From Tieghemiomyces parasiticus (taxonomy: Eukaryota; Kickxellomycota; Dimargaritomycetes; Dimargaritales; Dimargaritaceae), in assembly GCA_027575765.1 (NCBI GenBank), contig JANBPT010000162.1, forward strand, positions 1 to 64,000: a stretch of DNA of 64,000 nt. The letters run 5' to 3'. Below are positions 12,418 to 24,917 of this stretch, piece by piece. A model generated the notes under the pieces. That model searched no databases. It was not told the origin of the DNA and saw nothing but the letters and a program-made list of their open reading frames with translations. Every line of letters begins with the position of its first letter. Positions within the stretch are counted from its first letter, which is position 1. The position numbers were made by a program, and so were the translations under genes.

Positions 12418-15400
12418 ATGGACGAGAGCTTCCAGCTCAACGCCAGCCTGCTCAATAGCGGGTCGGAGGAGCTGGAGGGCGGCAGTGACAGTAACGGGAA
12501 CGGCCACTTCTTTGCCAGCCTAACCTCCGTCCAGTCGGTAGGCCCAGGCGGTGGCAATGATTCCCAACCGGGGATTCTATCACCCATGATGGACCGGGCG
12601 CTATTCACGTTCGCCCAGCCACGACGCGGCCCGGAGCTCTCCACCCGGTGGGCCTTTGGAACTACCGGCAACGAATACCCACAGCGGGCCAACCCCCGCG
12701 ACGGCGACCCGGCGGCAGTCGGCGCCCCCACCGGATTACCCCCTACTCCAGGTGACGACAGGCCCCAAGGAGGAGAGCACGGCGAATATTTCCAGCTGCG
12801 GGCGGGGATGCCAGGAGCGCCGATTTTTCCCGCCGAAAATAGTAGTAGTCGCTACCCGGGCGGTTCCCATCTGCACGCGTCCCTTCTTCTCCAACGCATT
12901 GCTGCCAGCTCCACCGACTTGGCGTTTTCCCCCGACCCTGACGGTATGGTCATTGACTCGCCACCCACCTCCGCCATCCCTTCCGCCATACCCATCACCG
13001 CTGCGGCGTCCCTAGTTGAGCCGGACCCCCGTAACTCCGTGATTCTCAACACCCTGATCCGTAACCACTCCGCCGCTGCTGCTGCTGCCTCCGGCCGTCA
13101 ACCTTCCACCTGCTTGTTTGGCTCTGGGCCTGATACCTTGCCGCGTCCCACCTGGCCTGCGCCCCCGCGTCCTCCTTCGACCCACACCCCTTCTGACGTC
13201 CACATGGCTACCACTTCTACAGGTCTGACCCTATCGGCAACCTCAGCCGCCTCGTCAGATCACGCTCTCAACTGCAGCGAACTGCGTAAGTGACGACCTC
13301 CCGGTACAAACCATGCCCCGCGAGGAAGATAGGTGGCATGCCGCAGTCGTTTTTATGTGTAACGCTAAGTTCAGCCTCCGCTCTCCGAGAACACATCCAG
13401 AGTATAGCAGAGGTCTTTCTGTGGCCTACGACAGCCTGGATTCGGTCAGCTCTGGCTGCTTATCAACCGGATCGCCCCCTGCTCTCCGACCATCATCTCA
13501 CCTCGCCTCACTTTATTTTTCCCACCTCCACATTCACTAGTCCAACCCCTAGATAGCCTACACAAGCGCGGGGAGACGGTCACCTCCGTGTCCAAGGACG
13601 TATGGGGTGTCCTGCTCTCGCTGAGTCCAAAGTATCCGACGCGCCAGCTCACCAAACGTGATCGCCACGCCGAGGATAAGTGCGGCTACATGTTGGGCCG
13701 GCACCGGGAGTGCGACCTGCGGCTCAACCACCCACAAATCAGTAACCGCCACTGCCTGATCTACGCCGTGCATGTGGACGGGGTGGAGACCGTCTTCATC
13801 AAGGATCTGAGTACTAATGGGACCTACGTGAACGGCGCCAAGCTACCCCGCCAGGAACCCCGCCAGCTTGGCGATGGTGACACAATCAAGCTGACCGGGT
13901 ACAGCGAGGGTGGGGCTCTCCAGAATCAGGACACGGACGAGACCTTCATCTTTCAGCACGTTACGGCCCGCCGTAGGGACGCCCAGGCCGCCACCGGCGC
14001 CGCTACGGGGGACGACGGGCCTGCCCCGCCACGGTATTCCTCGTTCCAGAGCAATTACCTGATTCTGCGCCCGCTGGGCCGCGGCAGCTTCGCCGACGTG
14101 CACATGGCCGCCAACCGGCTGACCGGCCAGCAGTTCGCCGTCAAGGTCATCGACAAGAAGAAGTTCCAGCTGGCACCTCGGGTGATTGCGACTGCGCGCG
14201 AAGAATTTAACATTTTGATCAGTATGCACCACCCGGCGGTGATTGCCATCCACGGGGTGTACGACGAGGCCGACTCGCTGTACATGATTCTTGAGTATGC
14301 ACGTGACGGCGAACTCTTTGACGAGATTGTGGCGCGCAACGGGTTCACCGAGTCCGAGACCCGTACCATCTTTTTTCAGCTCTTTACGGCTATCAAGTAC
14401 CTGCACGACCGCGGGGTGGTGCATCGGGACCTCAAGCCCGAAAACATTTTGCTAGCCGACCGCTCCACCCTTACCATCAAGCTCACGGACTTCGGGCTGG
14501 CCAAGGTGGTCCGCGATGAGAACACCTTCATGAAGACCCTGTGTGGGACCCCGAACTACGTCGCCCCCGAGGTACTGGTTCCGGGTCACGAGCGGGCCTA
14601 CTCGCGGGCGGTCGACATGTGGAGTCTGGGCGTCATCCTTTACATTTGCCTGTGCGGGTTTCCCCCGTTCTCGGAGGACTTTGCCCCGCCAGCCATGCAG
14701 TTCCAGATCAAGGAGGCTATCTACTCGTTCCCGCCACCCGTCTGGGACCGTATTTCCAGCGATGCCGTGGATCTCGTCACCCGGTTGCTCCAAAAAGACC
14801 CCGAACGGCGACTGACCGTCGAGGAGGCCCTTGCCCACCCGTGGATGCGCACCACGTTCGACGGGGTCACGTATGCGCTTGATAACGGACCCACCGAGGT
14901 AGTTGATACTACCGAGGCGTACGCCATGGAACCCCAGACCCAGCGCGAGGCCGAACCCAATGGTAATGGTCAGAATGCCCTCAATGGGCCCCGTGACCCG
15001 GTCATGTTCTCGCCCTTCCGCGTCCCGCCCGGCCTCGTCACCTCAAGTGACGTGATATCCTCCCCAGCTGGCCCGCCCGGCCAGGGATCTGTCGCGGCCA
15101 AGAATTTACTCGGCCAAGCGAAACGCAAACGTGACCAGTCCGGGTCGTCGTTCTCGTCATCGGCTTCGTCGTCGTCGTTCCTGGGCAAACCCCATAAGCA
15201 CCTGGCCATTTACCCCGACCATGCTTTGGAACCCCAGTCGTCTAACCTCTTTGCGTCGTCCCGGTACCCAGACGTGCCCTTCCAATCGCACGAAAATGAT
15301 TCTCAGGACGGCGGACCCGCGGGGTTCGCAGCCACCACCACTACCCTGGGCCAGGACTTGGACCACGGACTCTCTCATGCGGACGATTCGCGTCCGACCG

Positions 15401-15675
15401 TATCATTAGCGGTAGACCGCGACGATAGTTTTGACCCGGCCGTGTACTTTGGTCGGGGGTCGTCATCCATCTTAATGGACCACGAGATCGGTGGTGATGG
15501 GGACGATACGGGTTTGGCCCTGCCGCAATTGGGTCGTGACTTGTCTAGCCCGCTCGGCCGCCCCGAGCTGACGGCAGGTCAGTGCCAGGACCATGAAGAC
15601 AGCGCCATGCAGATCTCGCGGACCAATTCACCATCGTCTAGTTTACCCAAGACACCATCGACCTCAGGCGGGTAA
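12418..15675 (+). CDS. FHA-domain Ser/Thr protein kinase (Chk2/Rad53 class)
   Basis: This is a checkpoint-type kinase acting in the nucleus in DNA-damage signalling. Exon 1 is 12418-13285 and exon 2 is 13541-15675, with a GTAAGT donor and CACTAG acceptor; a second in-frame AG at 13551-13552 is possible. The product is 1000 residues. The first ~290 residues are low-complexity (Ser/Pro/Ala, with an Ala run). An FHA domain follows at about 338-410: GRHRECDLRL, the phosphopeptide-binding SNRH, and NGTYVNG. The kinase domain covers about 459-723: GRGSFADV P-loop, AVKVI lysine, [14 protein letters not shown], and an activation segment FMKTLCGTPNYVAPEV very like Chk2. The C-terminal ~275 residues are disordered, with a KRKR basic patch (likely nuclear signal) and several SQ/TQ pairs, the sites used by ATM/ATR-type kinases. 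It runs tail to tail with the SKP1 gene. Orthology to Rad53, Dun1 or Cds1 cannot be settled by eye. Confidence 0.88.
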
Positions 15676-16058
15676 TGGCGCCGCGCGGTATCGACTAGCC
15701 CGTTTTTTTTTAGTTCAGGGAGGGAGGGGGTTCTACTTGATTGACTGACTAGCTCTTATTTATTAAATTAATGTGGTCGCAGGATCAGTAAATTTACATA
15801 CAGCGGACCATTCAGTACCCGGTAGGGCATATGGGCCATAGTATTGCCCCGCGGGGTATCTACCCCACAGATCATATCGGACTGGCACAGGGGTCGATGT
15901 ATAAGGAATGTTTACTGATACACTACAGGAGGGCTGTGACATGCGGATACGACGGTCGTGCGTGCTTTAAGGGTGCTGATGAAAGATCAGAGAATGGGTA
16001 TGGCACCTTTTGCCACGTGTGGATGGGTAAGGGAAGGGGGAGGGGGGTGACGAAGGGC
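15676..16058. other. short convergent intergenic region
   Basis: This holds the 3' flanks of the FHA kinase (plus strand) and SKP1 (minus strand). T-rich and AT-rich stretches at about 15700-15790 are consistent with 3' ends. I see no gene. Confidence 0.5.
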
Positions 16059-17123
16059 CTATCGGTCCTCACACCACTCGTTCTCCTTCTTGACAATTTC
16101 CTCCTCTTCGGGCGTAAAATCGTTCTTGATGTTGAACGTCTTGCGGATTTCCTCGGGCCGCTTGCCTGGGAATGGGGGGGGGAAGAGAGTACAAAGTGGG
16201 GTGGCGCAGGTTAAATGGTGGGGTTGGGAAGACGGAAATGAGTTGGCAGGGTTAGAAGGTAGTCCACGAAATCAGTCATCTGGCATTGGTCACGACCACC
16301 GTAGGGCAGCTAACCCTCCTTGTCTACTCGGACTTACCTCGAATCATGTTGGCCACGGTGAGGCAGGTGAGGTCAAGCAGGGGTTTGATATCGAGGTAGT
16401 TCGCGGCGAGGATCAGCTCGTACAAGGTACCCTGGTCGACTTTACAAAACTCGCGGTCCCACTCGTCGAGGGCGATGGTGTCCGCCTTCTTGCCCGCGGT
16501 CGTCGTATCGCCGTTGGATAGGGCCTGGGCCGAGAGGTTGGCCGGGTTCTGAGGAACCGGGTAAACATCGGCGGGTGCGGGCTGAGCGGTGGACAAGGCC
16601 GTGGTGGTGGCGCCTGTGGTGAGGGCGCGGGTCGTCGACGGCGGTACCGACCGAATGGTGAGGGGAGGGGCGCCGTGACCACCGGATAAAACGGGACTGC
16701 TATGGTTGCTTCCGTCGTTGGTGAGGGCTGAGGCAGCATCTGTGGGGTCGTCCTCCGCGTCGGGTCCTCTGCTTGGGCCGTGCAGCTGGTGGTGGCGGCA
16801 GTACTCCACTACCTTGGCCAGGATCGGTCCGCTGACGTTCGGGAGGGGTAGGACTGAGTCAGTGACATTGCCGGAACGGGGGAGGGAAGGGCATGTTCCA
16901 TGGTTGGTGATTAGCTGCGAAGAAGCGGGATGGGTTTGGGTCTTGGTATATAGATGGGTTTCCCCAGGGCCGAGTGATAAAGGCCTGCGGACCATGGGCG
17001 CCTTGGCTTACCTGCATTGGAATGGCCAACGTCCTCGAGGAGGCCCTTGATGAGCTGGGACTGCTCTAAGATTTCCCGCTCAACCTCGAGCTCCATACCC
17101 TCGGAAGTCCGGACGCGTATCAT
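16059..17123 (-). CDS. SKP1: SKP1, SCF ubiquitin-ligase adaptor with long inserted loop
   Basis: SKP1 links cullin (Cdc53/Cul1) to F-box proteins in SCF ubiquitin ligases. Three exons on the minus strand: 17123-17012, 16853-16338 and 16165-16059. Introns have GTAAGC/GTAAGT donors and CAG acceptors, and all phases agree. The protein has 244 residues against about 160 usually. The N-terminal POZ part begins [15 protein letters not shown] and includes [18 protein letters not shown]. The C-terminal part has [50 protein letters not shown] and the terminal NEWCEDR, which is the F-box-binding end. The extra length is a Ser/Thr/Pro/Ala-rich, low-complexity insertion at about residues 63-159. It replaces the short acidic loop that normally separates the two halves. 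The termini are fully conserved, so the protein is probably functional. Confidence 0.93.
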
Positions 17124-20100
17124 GGGGCTATGCGCGATGCAAGTCTTGATTGGGGGGAACTGCGAAGTTAGTGAGTAAGGCGAAGTAGCTAATGTGGCGC
17201 GCAACTCGGGAATGGCAAGGCAATGTCGAACTGGTGAGGGGTCACGGATAGAGAGAATGGGAAATGAGGGTTGGGCTATGGGCAGTGGGAGTTGGAGAGC
17301 GGCGGTCACGGATGGGTTGGAGGGATCACAACCGGGTTTCAAAACGCCAATACGAAGGGTCATACTTTTTGCTTGCCCAAGTCAGCGTCGGCTGGGTTGG
17401 CCTAGGGGACTGGGCAAGAATGTCGCCATCATCCAGGTAAATGACTGCACGCCCATATAGTCAGGCCGTGACACGTGGCCGACCGCACCAACCAGCGAAG
17501 GCGGGTGTGGTTACACCAATAAAATGTGTATGGACTGCTGGATTAATCGTTCGGCTGTACACTGGTAACCAGCCCAGAGCAACCAGCAACCTTTGGGCGC
17601 GGCGGAATAGCCCGGGTTCGGCGGCAGCGGCAGGCTTTTATTCAGGGAGGACATGCTCAGCGCGCGGGTTTATCTCTATCCGTGGCCAGCCCGATGGCTA
17701 TAAGCTTCGGTGGGCTCAATCTCAGTCTGTCGTATTCCTCGCCACCCGGATATAGCATGTCACTCGAACGCGAGCTCAGCTATCAGCCGGAGCATACGAT
17801 CTGGACATACCTTCGCCGCTGCCACTCGGGTCCCGATCACTTCGTCGTAAGAAGACTCTGGTGTGCGATACCTGGCCACCCCTACACGCGTGCCAGAATA
17901 GAGAATGCGGCCCAAAAAGACCCGCGCGTGAAGTCCTCCTTAACAGGTGAAAGGGAGAGAGGATAGACGGGGTCGATCCAACAACCGCCCCTTCCCGGCT
18001 GCCGGACCCAACGCCACGCCGTGGTTGGATTGAAGTCATGATCCAACGGCATCCCGGCTCGATACCCAAGTATACCCTGGCATTCGTTAGACGCCGTGCC
18101 TGGTCAGGGGGCTTGAGGCTCGTCCTGACTGTAGTCGAGCGGAGCCCCGTTCGGTTGCACCCGTGATCCGCCGGGTCGTCTCTCCAGCGTGCTATGCCGC
18201 GCCATTCCTTGTGGGGGCCTGTATGGGAACGGTCTGTGTCGCACAGGACATGTAAACGGTAGGCCTGCACCGGGTCCTACACGGCACAGGTGTCTGGTCT
18301 GTACAGTGACGCTCGTATGCGGACCAACCGCGAAACGGAGCTCCTCAGGGCGCTGCTTAGCCATGGTCGATCCCTGCCGACGGGAGTCAGGCAGGCCCAC
18401 TGGCCGAGCGTCATTCAGGATCTCCGTGGTTGTGGGAGGAGTGTTGGCCAACCCCATTTGCCAACTCGTTCTGTTGTACAGGAGTGGATCCGTACGGCCG
18501 GGGTTACATTATCAGGGCTTTGCCATCATCGAGGAGGGCGCTAGGGCTCATTTCGACCAAGTTGCGTGGTGGGATTACCGGCCGCCACTTGTTTGTCAAG
18601 GGCCGTGTCCTGTATCCACATGTTTAATTGACCATCCTACGCCCCTGTAGCCAGACCGCAGGTGATAGTTGGGGCACTTTACCGATCCCGCTTGCTTCTC
18701 ATCCCCGCCAACGCACAGCCCGTACAATGGGCCGTCAAGCCCCTGGGCGGCCCACTAGAACGCTGTTGAGGGTGCGGCCAGGTGGTCCGCATGGTGGCCG
18801 AGGGATTTAAGCGACGCCTGCAGCGTTTGATGCCCCCCCGCGCTTCCCCGTCCGAACCTTAAAACCCACCCGACGGACTCCTGTCATACCGCCAACCCCT
18901 TTTCGTTACTCCTTCCACCCGTCACATATACTCGGCGCCTTAAAAGTGCCGTCGCGTGCCTCCCTGACCGCCTCCTCGTGAGCAGACCGCACATCACCAT
19001 TTTGTGCATACGCCGGCTCCTGCGTAAACATATCCACACACCCGGCCCGGGTCCTGCCTTTCTTCCACATCCGCCGTGACTAAATGCCCCCATTTCCTAC
19101 ATCCCCTCCTTTCCCTTCTCTCACCCACTGTTCACTCGCGCTGCTCTTCGCATGTGTTGGGCTGTGGATGCTTTTTTGATATTTTTTTCGTCCGACCGAT
19201 GCTGAATGCGCCTGGTCTCCACCCCTCCGTTCCTATGCTCTAAACTATATCGCCTATCCTTCCCCCACCCTTCCTTCCATTCTCGGTGACCGTAGCCGAC
19301 TTTCCATTTCGCGACCACTCGACCCTGTTACCTCTATCCCTCGCCCATTACGCTTCCGCATCCCGACCCTCCCCATTCGGCCATTCAACCCAACCGATAC
19401 CCCGGTGGCCTCTAGCAGTATATTTTTTTGAAGCCCAGGCTCCATTCGTACCTTTTATCCTCCATCTGCCGAGGCTATTCAGCCCATCCTCCGTAGCCTA
19501 TTTGGCATCTCCTCCGTCTATTCTCCGCACTTTGGTACTACTTCGCACTGCCCGCGCACGATTCAGCTTCTTTCTCCCCATTCCAACTCCGACCGTCACA
19601 CCGCGTTACTGACTCCAGCCCGTTACAAGTAAGACAGCCCACTATCGCCTCTCCACCCGTCGGAACTCGGCCCGCCACCGAACCCTCCCACTCCTCCCCC
19701 TCCTCACATATAGAGTGCTCTGCCGACTCACAACGTTCGTGCCTTATCTGGACACTTCCGATGGTCTATGCCTAAGATACCACCAGCTCTCGCCAGTGCC
19801 TAATATCATCAATTTCCTCCCTCCCTGCTTGTCTCCTGATCACCTACCGGGTCTCACTCCCTGTGGGCCACGTCGTATCGCCCCGTCTCCCGCTGCCCCT
19901 CCCGCCACCAAGTCTGTTCTACCCCCCGGTCTCGGCCCCTTCCTTCCTCCTTCGCACAGCCATCCGTGGTGCCCTTTCTGACCTGAACCAGCTCGCCCCG
20001 GCGTGTATTCACTGTCTAGCGGAACGAGATTCGCCTCCGCTCGAGACCGTACATTACCCGGCCGCTCTCTTTTCGTCGACTTGTGGCCCAGAGCGACTAG

Positions 20101-20449
20101 CAGTCATTGTCCGCCGGGGTTACACAGCGCCTTTGCCCTTTATCTCCCCTCTTGCGCTTTCGTCCCAACCCACTATCCCCACGCTTTAGTTTCGCACCCG
20201 CCGGTTTTCCGTAGGCGTACCTTCTGGCCATCCCGCCACCAGCTTCATCTACCGTGTGGTCGTCCCGCCGTGGTCCGTCGTCACCTACCCTGCACGGCTT
20301 GTACCACCCCCACCATTGTTCCCTCTACTCGGGTCTACTGTCCTCTCCGTCACCCAATTCGGCCGCTCCGTACGGCACCGCGATTCCTACCCCTCTAGTG
20401 CCCGTGGGTTCCCGCTACCGTACTGCCTGCGCCAGTCACGCGCGACACC
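17124..20449. other. long intergenic region with pyrimidine-rich leader
   Basis: No supported gene. Between about 17450 and 18810 there are overlapping open frames on both strands with no recognisable motif. From about 18820 to 20449 the plus strand is strikingly C/T-rich. This looks like an extended promoter/5' leader for the kinase gene starting at 20450, since the kinase N-terminus begins right after that ATG and needs no upstream coding exon. Confidence 0.5.
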
Positions 20450-23400
20450 ATGACTCTGATGCAAAAGTACACGATATTATCGACCCTGGGCGAAGGCGCG
20501 TTCAGTTCGGTCCTCGAAGCCCGCATTATTGACACGGGAGAGCTCGTAAGTACATCAGCTGACACACCACTCTCCGTTGGCCCGGAGGATCCAGTTGTTC
20601 ACTCGACAAGGCCTCGCCTTCTAGTGCAGCTCCAACCGATGACAGGGCGTGGCCAATGGTCTGGGCCTGCTTGCCGATCGCCTTCACACCCATCTTTTTA
20701 TTCTGGCCGATGAGCTTGACTCGGTTCGAACTAACCAATTACGCTGCCTTGCCTCACCAACCTTGCTTTCCTCGCGGCCCGTTATCACTACCCATCGGGC
20801 TTTGAAATACCAACAACTCTGCTCATTACTCGCTCGCCACACCAGGTGGCAATCAAGCGCATGAAAAAACGCCGCTGGAAGGACTCCACCACCGCCAACG
20901 AGATGGAGGCCCTCAAGCAGCTCAGGCACCCCAATATCATCAAGCTCCATGACTCGTTTCGGCAGGATTACCGGTCCTACCTTGTCTTTGAGAAGATGGA
21001 CCAGAACCTCCTTCAGCTGACTACTGGTCGTAAGGGTCGGGCCTTTGGCGAAGACACCATCCGCTCTATCGCGTAAGTTCCCGGGGGATGAAGCAATGGA
21101 GGGAGAGGGTGCTAACCTGTAAAAGTCAGATGGCCCCTAATCATGGCAACACCCATCATTACCGCCGCTAACTCGTCTAGACCACCCGTCTTGTCTTTTC
21201 TTTATCACATATAACCCTTGATACCTGCTCTCTATTACCCCAAAATTCCCCAGTCGGCAAATCCTTGAGGGCGTTGCTTTCATTCACGAGCGGGGCTTCT
21301 TCCACCGCGACCTCAAGCCTGAAAACATCCTGGTTACTGACTTACAGGTCAAGATTGCCGATTTTGGCCTGGTCCAGAAACTCGGCGGGGATCGGCCCCT
21401 GACTAGCTACATCAGTACACGGTGGTAAGTACCCCTTAAGTGTTTGGAGCTTGGAAAAACTAATGTACCATGGTTTTGTTCCTACCGTTTAGGAGGGGGA
21501 GGCGTACAACTGTTGGCTGGCGTACCGTGGCTAAAAAAGAAATACGGCCAAATCGGAGCTGTTAGCTGCGCCTTCTCTAGCCTGCCCAATGCGATTACTT
21601 CATAGAGGGCATATTATCTCCATCGCCTACAGAGCTAACCTCCCTGTTTCTCACCGTTGCTAACATGAACATATTACGTATCCGCCCTTCCCAGGTACCG
21701 AGCCCCCGAGATTTTGCTGCAGTGTGAATACTATGCCGCCCCGATCGACGTGTGGGCGGTCGGTGCCATTATCGCCGAGGTGATTATGGTCCGCCCACTA
21801 TTCCCAGGCAAGAACCAGCTCGATCAATTGCACCGCATCTTCAAAGTGACCGGTTCACCGCACCTCAGCCATGGCACCAACGGGCTCTGGTATGAAGGGG
21901 CCCTCCAGGCCAAACACCTCGGCGTCTGTTTCCTGGATATCCCACCCACCGGGGTACGCCAGGCCGTGCCCAGTGCTTCTTCCGACATGCTCGGCCTTTT
22001 GGAGCGCCTACTAGTGCTCAAGCCCGAGAAGCGCGTCACTGCCAAGCGCGCCCTACAGCTGCCCGTGTTCCGCGGGACCCGGCCGATGTCGCCCGGCACG
22101 CAAATCGCTTCCCGTCGACGCAAGGCCCTGTCTCCACTCATCCTACCTGCTCCTCATGCGACACACCGGTCCACGTCCGGCCAGCTTTTCAAACCGCTGC
22201 CCAGTACTCAACCTCTGTCTCCGATCCGATTACCGGAGCTAACGGCTGTCGCGGTCATCGACTCTCCCGACACCGCGTCGGTAGCTTCCCCGTTAACCCT
22301 GACTCGTAGTCCCTCCCCGGTGGTCACCGTAACTACTAATGTCCGCATCGAGCCGCGCACCTACCCGGGCCAGGCCGAGGCCTCCCCCTTCATTGAGCCC
22401 TACCTTCGGGTGTCCACACCCATTTCCACAGCTGTCCCCGTGCGTAACGTGCGCCGCCGTTCGAGCACCCACCACGCTCTGATTGGTGCCCTTAGCTCAC
22501 AAGCGAGCCCGCGCCGGCCTTCCAAGCGGTCTACGCCGCGCACCAGCCGTAGCCACCGTCGGGTCCTCCGGCGACGCTCCTCAGCCTCGTCTTTGGTCTA
22601 TCCCAGCTCCGATGCCCTACCGGTCGTGCGTGCGTTCCACCCTGTGGTCGAAGCGGTCCCCATGCGGACTCCGTCGCCTGGCCCCGGTTCCTCACCCGCT
22701 CTGTCTACCAGTGATGAATCATCCCACCCCTCCCCGCAGCGCTCTGATTTGCACCACAGTGGGAAGCTCAACACCCCCGTTTCGGCCGAGCCCCAGCACG
22801 CCAACATGTCCGTGGACCGCGCCGCCACCCCGGCGATTTCCGCGCCCGATACCCACGCTCTCGACTCGGTACAGGCGGACCTCGTGGCCTTGGCTGGTCT
22901 AGCCCGGTCTATCTCGCCATTGGAACCATTACCTGAGGTCACCCTGTCCCGATCGCCCCTTCTCTTAGACGCGCGTCTCTCTACCTTTGAGCCGACCAGC
23001 CCACCGCCACCCCTCTCGGCCTTCCGGACCAGCTTTTCTCCGCCTACCCCTTCCCTCGCTGGCGACCCGTTGGCCCACATGCGCGGGCGCAGCCTGTCCC
23101 TAATTGAACCTCCACCCCCGGGCCGTTCGGACGACGGCATCGACCCCTCACCTGTTGCCTTGGGCCTACTACTGGACCCACCAGCCGATCTGGCGGGTCG
23201 CCTCATGACCGCTGACCGCCGAGCGCCCGATGCAGCCCGTATGGCGCCAATTCCACCGCCCCGCCCGACGCGTCTACCCCGGCGCTCGGAGGACAGCCTT
23301 TCGGCGGGAGAATCCGGTCGAGCCACTCCCAACGCCGCCGCTAGAAAGAACAAGCCTGCTATCGACGCCGTCGATCTGGCCTCGAATGACAACCTGCAGC

Positions 23401-24917
23401 GACGCTCGTTGGCCCGTTCGCGGTCAAAGACCTTCTCGTCGCTGCCTCGTCCGGCTAGTCCCTGCCAATTGAACATCCCCGACAATCACTTCAGTAGTCT
23501 GTGGGACGACCTGCACGAGGAACTGCAGCGTCGGTCGACCTGCGACCTCCACCCGGACGCTGAACGGTCGTGGGCTGACTTTTTGAGCGAGCCTTCCTCC
23601 GCTACCGGCAGTACCCAAATGGGCACGACCGTCAGCCTAGCGGCCGGCGGTACTATGGCTATTATCCCGGAGGCTAAAGAGGAAAGTTCGGAGGTCCTGC
23701 CGTCCACGTGCTTAGTGGCTCTTGCGAAAGAAAATACGTCGCAGCTCGGCGAGGCTCTGTTAGCAGTGACCGCGGTCACCGTTCCGGAAATTCAAACTCC
23801 GTTAATCTCGACCAAGCAGTCGGTCACCAATCGTCCCTCCCGGGCCCCTGTTACGGCAATGGGACCGCGTCCCTGCCCGACCCCGGTGGCTACGGCTAAG
23901 CTTGGCGAGCCCGTGCGCCGCACTTCCCGTTCACCCGACGGCAAGACCACGTCGTCGCCTGAGGTCATGGCAACGCCCCGGTCCCGCAAATCTAGCGTCT
24001 TCCAGGCACTCAAATCAGCCTTCCGCCCTAGTGGCGATGCCATGTCGGCGTCCATTTCAGCGCCCACCCCGTCACCTAGTGCGACCCCGCTCCCTAGTTA
24101 CCGCGCCAGCATGGACGAGTCAACCCTGTCCCGTGGCCAGGCTTCTCTGGATGGCGGTACTTCCCTCCTGAGCCTGTTTACAGACGGTCGGGCGTCTACC
24201 CCCAGTGTCACTGGCTGGCGGCGGACCTCGGGGGCCGACAGTTCGCCATCACCTACCTCGGAGCACCGTCTCGCCGGGTACCGTCTAGGCGGTCCGGGGT
24301 TTATCGGTACCGCTACCTCCTCCCCGTCTCCCCCCGGCCGCCGCTTCGGCTCGCCCGCACCGTCCGCGCAGACGGCCTCATCTGGTCTGCTCCGCCAGCG
24401 TAAGACATCCTCGATGTGGTTTGGCAAGGTCTTTGGCCGCTCCAAAACCTCGTACGGCGGCGCCGAGGGGGTATTAGACGAGGAAGACGATCTGTTTTTA
24501 GCCAGTCTTCCACCCCGTCGCCAGAGTATCGAGAGCACCCCAAGCCGCGCTCCCCCGGCTCGTGCATTGCCCTCAATGGTATCTCCCACTCCAGGCCCCC
24601 GTCAGGACCGCACCCCAAAGGCTAGGCCCACCCCGCCGCCTCGCCCCTCCCGCTCGTCCGTGGCCGCTCCGCTGCCTCGTGACCGGGCCCAACCGTCGGG
24701 CGGCCGCCAGGAGGGTATTTCGGTGGCCGGAACTGCTACCTCGCCGACCATGCGGAGTAGTATTGACGTGGGCTTTCTGGCCGCCCCACATACATCGCCA
24801 CTGCGCGGCAGCGGAAGTAGCGTCGAGCTGGCGACGCGCCGCCTGGAATCGCCGCTAGGCCACGCCAAATCGCGCTCGCCGCGGTCCAGCCCGCACCTAT
24901 CGCTGCTCTGCATGTGA
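20450..24917 (+). CDS. RCK/Ime2/MAK-type Ser/Thr protein kinase with long disordered tail
   Basis: Four exons: 20450-20545, 20846-21072, 21254-21424 and 21695-24917, all with GTAAGT-type donors and CAG acceptors. The product is 1238 residues. The kinase domain fills about residues 7-300: GEGAFSSV P-loop, VAIK lysine (K36), HRDLKPENI (catalytic Asp 127), DFG at 144-146, and the activation loop [14 protein letters not shown]. Its T158-S-Y160 matches the TxY motif of the MAK/ICK/Ime2 (RCK) family, whose members control meiosis, sporulation or cilium length. The remaining ~900 residues are Ser/Pro/Arg-rich and disordered, with many SP/TP sites and RRxS-type sites. The first ATG is chosen because it sits two residues before the conserved [11 protein letters not shown] start. 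It is a single-copy gene with no operon-like neighbours. It could be either the Ime2 or the MAK branch. Confidence 0.88.

Noticed and set aside
13843..14424. 193-codon minus-strand frame opposite the kinase domain
   Set aside because: Shadow of the GC-rich FHA kinase exon; no family features.
20715..20735. GGTTCGAAC resembling a tRNA B-box
   Set aside because: It lies inside intron 1 of the RCK-type kinase gene, with no A-box or acceptor stem nearby.
22598..23485. 295-codon minus-strand frame opposite the RCK-type kinase tail
   Set aside because: Arg/Gly/Ser-rich shadow of a Ser/Pro-rich coding region, no start context or motif.
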